From an uncultured Johnsonella sp. (lineage in GTDB: Bacteria > Bacillota > Clostridia > Lachnospirales > Lachnospiraceae): a stretch of DNA of 10,226 bases. The DNA lies in assembly GCA_905373785.1 (NCBI GenBank), contig CAJPUK010000076.1:1-10226 (forward strand), given 5' to 3'. The number at the start of each line of letters is the position of its first letter. The first letter of the stretch is position 1. The position numbers and the translations under genes were made by a program. The notes under the pieces are model-generated. The model searched no databases. It was not told where the DNA came from and worked only from the letters and a program-made list of their open reading frames with translations. This document shows, in pieces, positions 7,532 to 10,226 of this stretch.

Positions 7532-8095
7532 ATGTCATTAATTAACAAGGAAGTTGCGGATTTTAATGTTCAGGTTTTTCAGAATAATGATTTCAAGTCT
7601 CTTAGCAAGAAGGATATTTTAGGAAAGTGGAGCGTATTCTTCTTCTACCCTGCAGATTTTACCTTTGTATGCCCTACAGAGCTTGAAGATCTTCAGAATA
7701 ATTATGCAAAGTTCAAGGCTGAGGGTTGTGAGGTTTACTCAGTATCTACAGACACACATTTCACACATAAGGCATGGCATGATCATTCAGAAAGAATATC
7801 TAAGATAGAGTATCCTATGATAGCAGACCCCACACATGCAATATCTCGTGATTTTGAAGTACTTATAGAGGAAGCGGGACTTGCTGAAAGAGGAACCTTT
7901 ATAATCAATCCAGAAGGTAAGATAGTAGCTTATGAGGTTAATGCCGGAAATGTAGGTCGTAATGCGGATGAGCTTTTCAGAAAGCTTCAGGCTTGTAAGT
8001 TTGTTCATGAGCATGGTGATGAGGTTTGCCCTGCCAAGTGGCAGCCGGGTGCTAAGACACTTAAGCCAAGCCTTGATTTAGTAGGTCAATTATAA
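7532..8095 (+). CDS. ahpC: Alkyl hydroperoxide reductase subunit C (2-Cys peroxiredoxin)
   Basis: AhpC reduces hydrogen peroxide, organic hydroperoxides and peroxynitrite in the cytoplasm. The 187-residue product has the normal AhpC length. Peroxidatic C47 sits in the signature FYPADFTFVCPTELEDL, with T44 and P40 of the active-site PxxxT/SxxC motif. Resolving C166 lies in EVCPAKW near the C-terminus, the spacing of enterobacterial AhpC. RGTFIINPEGKI supplies the conserved active-site Arg. The start is supported by AGGAGG (7520-7525) six bases upstream of the ATG. The gene is followed, after 360 bases, by a flavoprotein carrying the AhpF-type disulfide relay, its likely electron donor. Two PerR/Fur-like dyads upstream suggest peroxide-responsive control, which is an inference. 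I saw no truncation or odd residue. Confidence 0.97.
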   Translation: MSLINKEVADFNVQVFQNNDFKSLSKKDILGKWSVFFFYPADFTFVCPTELEDLQNNYAKFKAEGCEVYSVSTDTHFTHKAWHDHSERISKIEYPMIADPTHAISRDFEVLIEEAGLAERGTFIINPEGKIVAYEVNAGNVGRNADELFRKLQACKFVHEHGDEVCPAKWQPGAKTLKPSLDLVGQL

Positions 8096-8109
8096 AATAC
8101 AGATATCTA

Positions 8110-8137
8110 TTGATAATAAATTCATTAAAAATATAAA
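8110..8137 (+). promoter_or_regulatory. Possible promoter of the AhpF-like flavoprotein gene
   Basis: TTGATA (8110-8115, five of six) and TATAAA (8132-8137, five of six) are separated by 16 bases, just after the ahpC stop. A start near 8144 would give a long leader of about 312 bases holding all four inverted repeats of this gap. If real, the flavoprotein is transcribed separately from ahpC, or from both promoters. The AT-rich context limits confidence. Confidence 0.4.
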
Positions 8138-8165
8138 CAACATTTACGATATAGTAGTATGATGG

Positions 8166-8206
8166 TAAAAGCCTTTCTTACTTAAGATATTGAAGAAATG
8201 CTTTTA
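8166..8206 (+). terminator. Hairpin after ahpC, possible weak terminator or attenuator
   Basis: TAAAAGC (8166-8172) pairs with GCTTTTA (8200-8206). After one C/T mismatch, TTTCTT (8174-8179) pairs with AAGAAA (8193-8198), leaving a 13-base loop. That is 13 pairs in all. The 3' arm itself supplies TTTT followed by ATAAA, a poor U-tract, so termination would be inefficient. It lies 71 bases past the ahpC stop and just downstream of the candidate promoter at 8110-8137. It could end the ahpC message or be the first element of the flavoprotein leader. Confidence 0.35.
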
Positions 8207-8224
8207 TAAACTGCCCTAATATGC

Positions 8225-8280
8225 ATGAGGACAAGACAAAGTGGCTTATTAACAAATAATGCGCTTTGTTTAGTCCTCAT
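8225..8280 (+). other. Long near-perfect hairpin in the gap before the AhpF-like gene
   Basis: The arms 8225-8241 and 8264-8280 pair over 17 positions: 15 Watson-Crick pairs, one G-U and one A/A mismatch. Outer parts are ATGAGGAC and GTCCTCAT; inner parts are CAAAG and CTTTG. Within the 22-base interior, TTATT (8246-8250) can pair with AATAA (8255-8259) around an AACA loop. No U-run follows, so it is not an intrinsic terminator. I see no clear target-site duplication at the flanks, so there is no support for a transposed element. It is probably a structured part of the mRNA leader or an RNase processing site; its role is unknown. Confidence 0.6.
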
Positions 8281-8344
8281 ATTGCTAGTGTATTGTTTCT
8301 TGAATCTATATTGCAGTTACTTTAGTTTGCCGGTAGGTGTAGCC

Positions 8345-8368
8345 GCTTTAGCAAGCATCTGCAAAAGC
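8345..8368 (+). other. Small symmetric hairpin in the leader
   Basis: GCTTT (8345-8349) pairs with AAAGC (8364-8368). After an A/A mismatch, GCA (8351-8353) pairs with TGC (8360-8362) around the loop AGCATC. It is weaker than the neighbouring hairpins. It is listed because it falls in the same leader and has a designed-looking symmetry. It could be coincidental. Confidence 0.3.
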
Positions 8369-8394
8369 AAATCAAAGAATTGGTTAAGTTTTAC

Positions 8395-8428
8395 AAATAT
8401 TGCAATTTTTACGATATTTGCAATATTT
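8395..8428 (+). other. Perfect 11-bp inverted repeat just upstream of the AhpF-like gene's ribosome binding site
   Basis: AAATATTGCAA (8395-8405) and TTGCAATATTT (8418-8428) are perfect reverse complements separated by 12 bases. Each arm contains the palindrome TTGCAA, so the site could be bound as two half-sites by a dimeric regulator or could fold as an RNA hairpin. It ends 14 bases before AGGAGG (8443-8448) and does not cover it. A direct block on translation is therefore unlikely without other pairing. Confidence 0.5.
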
Positions 8429-8442
8429 CTAAGGAGTTCAAC

Positions 8443-8448
8443 AGGAGG
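8443..8448 (+). promoter_or_regulatory. Ribosome binding site that fixes the start of the AhpF-like gene
   Basis: A consensus AGGAGG lies seven bases before the ATG at 8456. The open frame continues upstream to an ATG at 8225, but that ATG has no Shine-Dalgarno sequence. It also lies inside a long hairpin arm, and would add 77 hydrophobic residues that have no counterpart in cytoplasmic TrxB/AhpF proteins. The site therefore decides for 8456. Confidence 0.9.
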
Positions 8449-8455
8449 TTACTTT

Positions 8456-10099
8456 ATGTCAGAGAATAAAAATAATGTATATGATGTCGTAATTATAGGT
8501 GGCGGTCCTGCGGGACTTACCTCAGCTATATATTTGGCAAGGGCTTATTACAGGGTTTTAATTATAGAAAAGGAGAAATTCGGAGGTCAGATAAGCCTTA
8601 CTTCTGAGGTTGTAAATTACCCGGGAGTTATACATACCAGCGGTGAAGAGTTAAGTGAGGATATGAGAAAACAGGCACAAAATTTCGGTGCCGAGTTTAT
8701 GCTTTCCGAGGTAAAATCTATTGAAGTTGAAGGGGATATAAAGAAGGTACATACAGCAAGAGGAACCATAGAGTGTTTCGGAATAGTGATAGCTACAGGT
8801 GCAAGACCTAAGATGATAGGTTTTGAAGGAGAAGAGGAGTTTAGAGGTCATGGAGTCGCATACTGTGCAACCTGTGACGGAGAGTTCTTTACCGGAAAGC
8901 AGGTTTATGTCGTAGGAGGGGGATTTGCCGCAGCGGAAGAAAGTATGTTCCTGACCAAGTACGCTAAGAATGTAACTCTCCTGATTCGCAAAGATGATTT
9001 CAGCTGTGCGAAAAGTGTTGCAGATCAAGTCAAAGCTCACGATAAGATCAATATACTTACAAACACGGAGGTGGTAAGGGTAGAAGGCGACAGCATACTA
9101 AGAAGTATCACCTATAAGAATAATAAAACCGGCGAAGAAACAAAGGTGGATTACGCAAACGAGGGCTTTGGAGTATTTGTATTTGCAGGTTATGCACCGG
9201 CAACAGCTATATTTAAGGGGCAGGTCGATCTGGATGAGGCAGGTTATGTAATCACGGATAAGGTACAAAAAACAAGTGTTGACGGAATATATGCTGCCGG
9301 TGATGTGTGTATAAAGCCATTAAGACAGGTGGTTACTGCGGTTGGAGACGGAGCTTTGGCAGCTACAGAGCTTGAAAAGTATGTTTCAACCATGCATAAA
9401 AAGACAGGTATAGTGCCTGAAAGAAAAGAGCCGGTAAAGGCGGCACACATTGCAGAAAGTAAGAGTGCCTCAAAATCAGGAGAGGCTGATGAGGGACTTT
9501 TTACCGAAGATATGCTTGCACAGCTTGATATGATCTTTTCAAGGATGGAAAGGAGCCTTAAGCTTAAGCTCTACCTTGATAACAGAGAAGTGTCCGATGA
9601 GCTTAAAAATTATATGGAGTCCCTGGCAGCACTTACCGATAAATTATCAGTAGAGACAGTAGAGGATGAAGCTTTGGAAAATAAGCCTTGTGTAAGGGTT
9701 TGTTATGAAGACGGAAGCTATGCGGGACTGTCATTCCACGGAGTACCGGGAGGCCATGAATTTACCTCCTTTGTGCTGGGGCTTTACAATGCAGCCGGTC
9801 CGGGACAGGCTTTAGAAGATGATGTAAGTAAGAGGATCGATGATATAAATAAAGAAGTGGACATCAAAATCGTAGTGTCACTTACCTGTACCGTATGCCC
9901 CGATCTTGTTGCAGCGGCATATAGGATAGCGGCTGCCTCCCCTAAGGTAAACACCGAGATCTATGATATCAATCACTTCGGTGAAATAAAAGATAAGTAT
10001 CAAATTATGAGCGTTCCCTGTATGCTTATAAATGATGCTAAACCGCAGTTCGGTAAGAAGGATGTAAGGCAATTACTTGATCTTATAGAACAGGCGTAG
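8456..10099 (+). CDS. AhpF-like flavoprotein: TrxB-type reductase core fused to a C-terminal AhpF N-terminal domain
   Basis: This 547-residue enzyme should pass electrons from NAD(P)H through FAD to AhpC. Residues 8-312 are a thioredoxin-reductase-like core: FAD motif GGGPAG (15-20), redox pair C137-A-T-C140, pyridine-nucleotide motif GGGFAAAEE (154-162) and FAD-contacting GD (282-283) with RQVVTAVGDG. A charged linker (317-346) leads to residues 347-547, which match the AhpF N-terminal domain. That part has a degenerate thioredoxin fold with GHEFTS (433-438), then an active fold with C478-T-V-C481-P and a cis-proline at P521 (SVPC). In classical AhpF this domain precedes the core; here it follows it. 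The core pair is TrxB-like CATC rather than the CPHC of AhpF. The HRRxxxR NADPH motif is degenerate (IRKDDFS, 177-183), so NADH use is plausible. A 360-base gap separates it from ahpC. A plain thioredoxin reductase annotation would miss the C-terminal relay. Partnership with AhpC is inferred from homology and neighbourhood. Confidence 0.93.
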   Translation: MSENKNNVYDVVIIGGGPAGLTSAIYLARAYYRVLIIEKEKFGGQISLTSEVVNYPGVIHTSGEELSEDMRKQAQNFGAEFMLSEVKSIEVEGDIKKVHTARGTIECFGIVIATGARPKMIGFEGEEEFRGHGVAYCATCDGEFFTGKQVYVVGGGFAAAEESMFLTKYAKNVTLLIRKDDFSCAKSVADQVKAHDKINILTNTEVVRVEGDSILRSITYKNNKTGEETKVDYANEGFGVFVFAGYAPATAIFKGQVDLDEAGYVITDKVQKTSVDGIYAAGDVCIKPLRQVVTAVGDGALAATELEKYVSTMHKKTGIVPERKEPVKAAHIAESKSASKSGEADEGLFTEDMLAQLDMIFSRMERSLKLKLYLDNREVSDELKNYMESLAALTDKLSVETVEDEALENKPCVRVCYEDGSYAGLSFHGVPGGHEFTSFVLGLYNAAGPGQALEDDVSKRIDDINKEVDIKIVVSLTCTVCPDLVAAAYRIAAASPKVNTEIYDINHFGEIKDKYQIMSVPCMLINDAKPQFGKKDVRQLLDLIEQA

Positions 10100-10226
10100 A
10101 TATAATAATTTATCGGGGAATTGGCAACATAAACAATTATAATAGTTTGTAGACATAGTTATTAGTTTATAAAAAAACTCCGTATAATTCAATCATACTC
10201 GCAACCCTTTCTCAAAGCTTCGACAA
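10100..10226. other. Non-coding tail of the window
   Basis: I see no gene in these 127 bases. They include a run of seven A (10171-10177) and, next to it, a 17-bp dyad centred on C10190 (10182-10198, seven of eight positions paired). On the minus strand the dyad is followed by GGAG and a T-run, a loose likeness to a terminator for a leftward gene beyond the window. No good intrinsic terminator is evident on the + strand for the flavoprotein gene. Confidence 0.3.

Noticed and set aside
8225..8455. A 77-residue hydrophobic N-terminal extension of the flavoprotein starting at 8225
   Set aside because: The ATG at 8225 has no ribosome binding site and sits in a hairpin arm. The ATG at 8456 has a consensus AGGAGG at ideal spacing, and the conserved protein begins right after it. 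The upstream frame is merely open by chance.
8651..9040. A 129-codon open frame on the minus strand inside the flavoprotein gene
   Set aside because: It lies entirely opposite conserved FAD and CxxC coding sequence, has no recognisable motif, and reads as an antisense shadow.
10121..10143. Promoter TTGGCA ... TATAAT downstream of the flavoprotein
   Set aside because: The spacing between boxes is 11 bases, far too short for a sigma-A promoter, and no gene start follows inside the window.

Overview
The window looks like the chromosome of a low-GC Gram-positive anaerobe, most likely a Lachnospiraceae-type Clostridia. The grounds are the AT-rich coding sequence full of AGA and ATA codons, strong AGGAGG ribosome binding sites, and a giant cysteine-free secreted protein that combines BspA-type leucine-rich repeats with a choline-binding-like C-terminus. 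A genus such as Lachnoanaerobaculum is a guess from memory of similar proteins and was not tested. All three genes lie on the + strand.

Positions 1-148 hold a promoter and short leader, followed by one 7.2-kb gene (149-7342). It encodes a 2397-residue secreted subtilisin-family (S8) protease of bacillopeptidase F type. In order it has a signal peptide, an I9-like propeptide ending in a basic stretch, a catalytic domain with an intact Asp/His/Ser triad, an Ig-like segment, two MAM/immune-inhibitor-A-like beta-sandwiches flanking a fibronectin III domain, carboxypeptidase-regulatory-like domains, an unassigned module, two BspA-type LRR blocks, an Asn-rich then Ser/Gly-rich linker, and an aromatic cell-wall-binding C-terminus. 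It is probably a surface-attached protease and adhesin.

Positions 7343-7531 carry two odd-centred 23-bp dyads resembling Fur/PerR-family operators. They lie ahead of ahpC (7532-8095), a textbook 2-Cys peroxiredoxin. A 360-bp gap follows (8096-8455), with a candidate promoter and four successive inverted repeats, one with a 17-position stem. Next is a 547-residue flavoprotein (8456-10099). It joins a TrxB-like FAD/NAD(P)H core to a C-terminal copy of the AhpF N-terminal double-thioredoxin domain, so the AhpF parts are present in reversed order.

ahpC and the flavoprotein very probably form one peroxide-reducing system: NAD(P)H to FAD, to the core CxxC, to the C-terminal CxxC, to AhpC, to peroxide. 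The protease is a separate transcription unit with no evident functional link. The most interesting material is the reversed AhpF, the structured leader in front of it, the operator-like dyads near ahpC, and the protease architecture. I saw no mobile element, CRISPR array, tRNA or rRNA.
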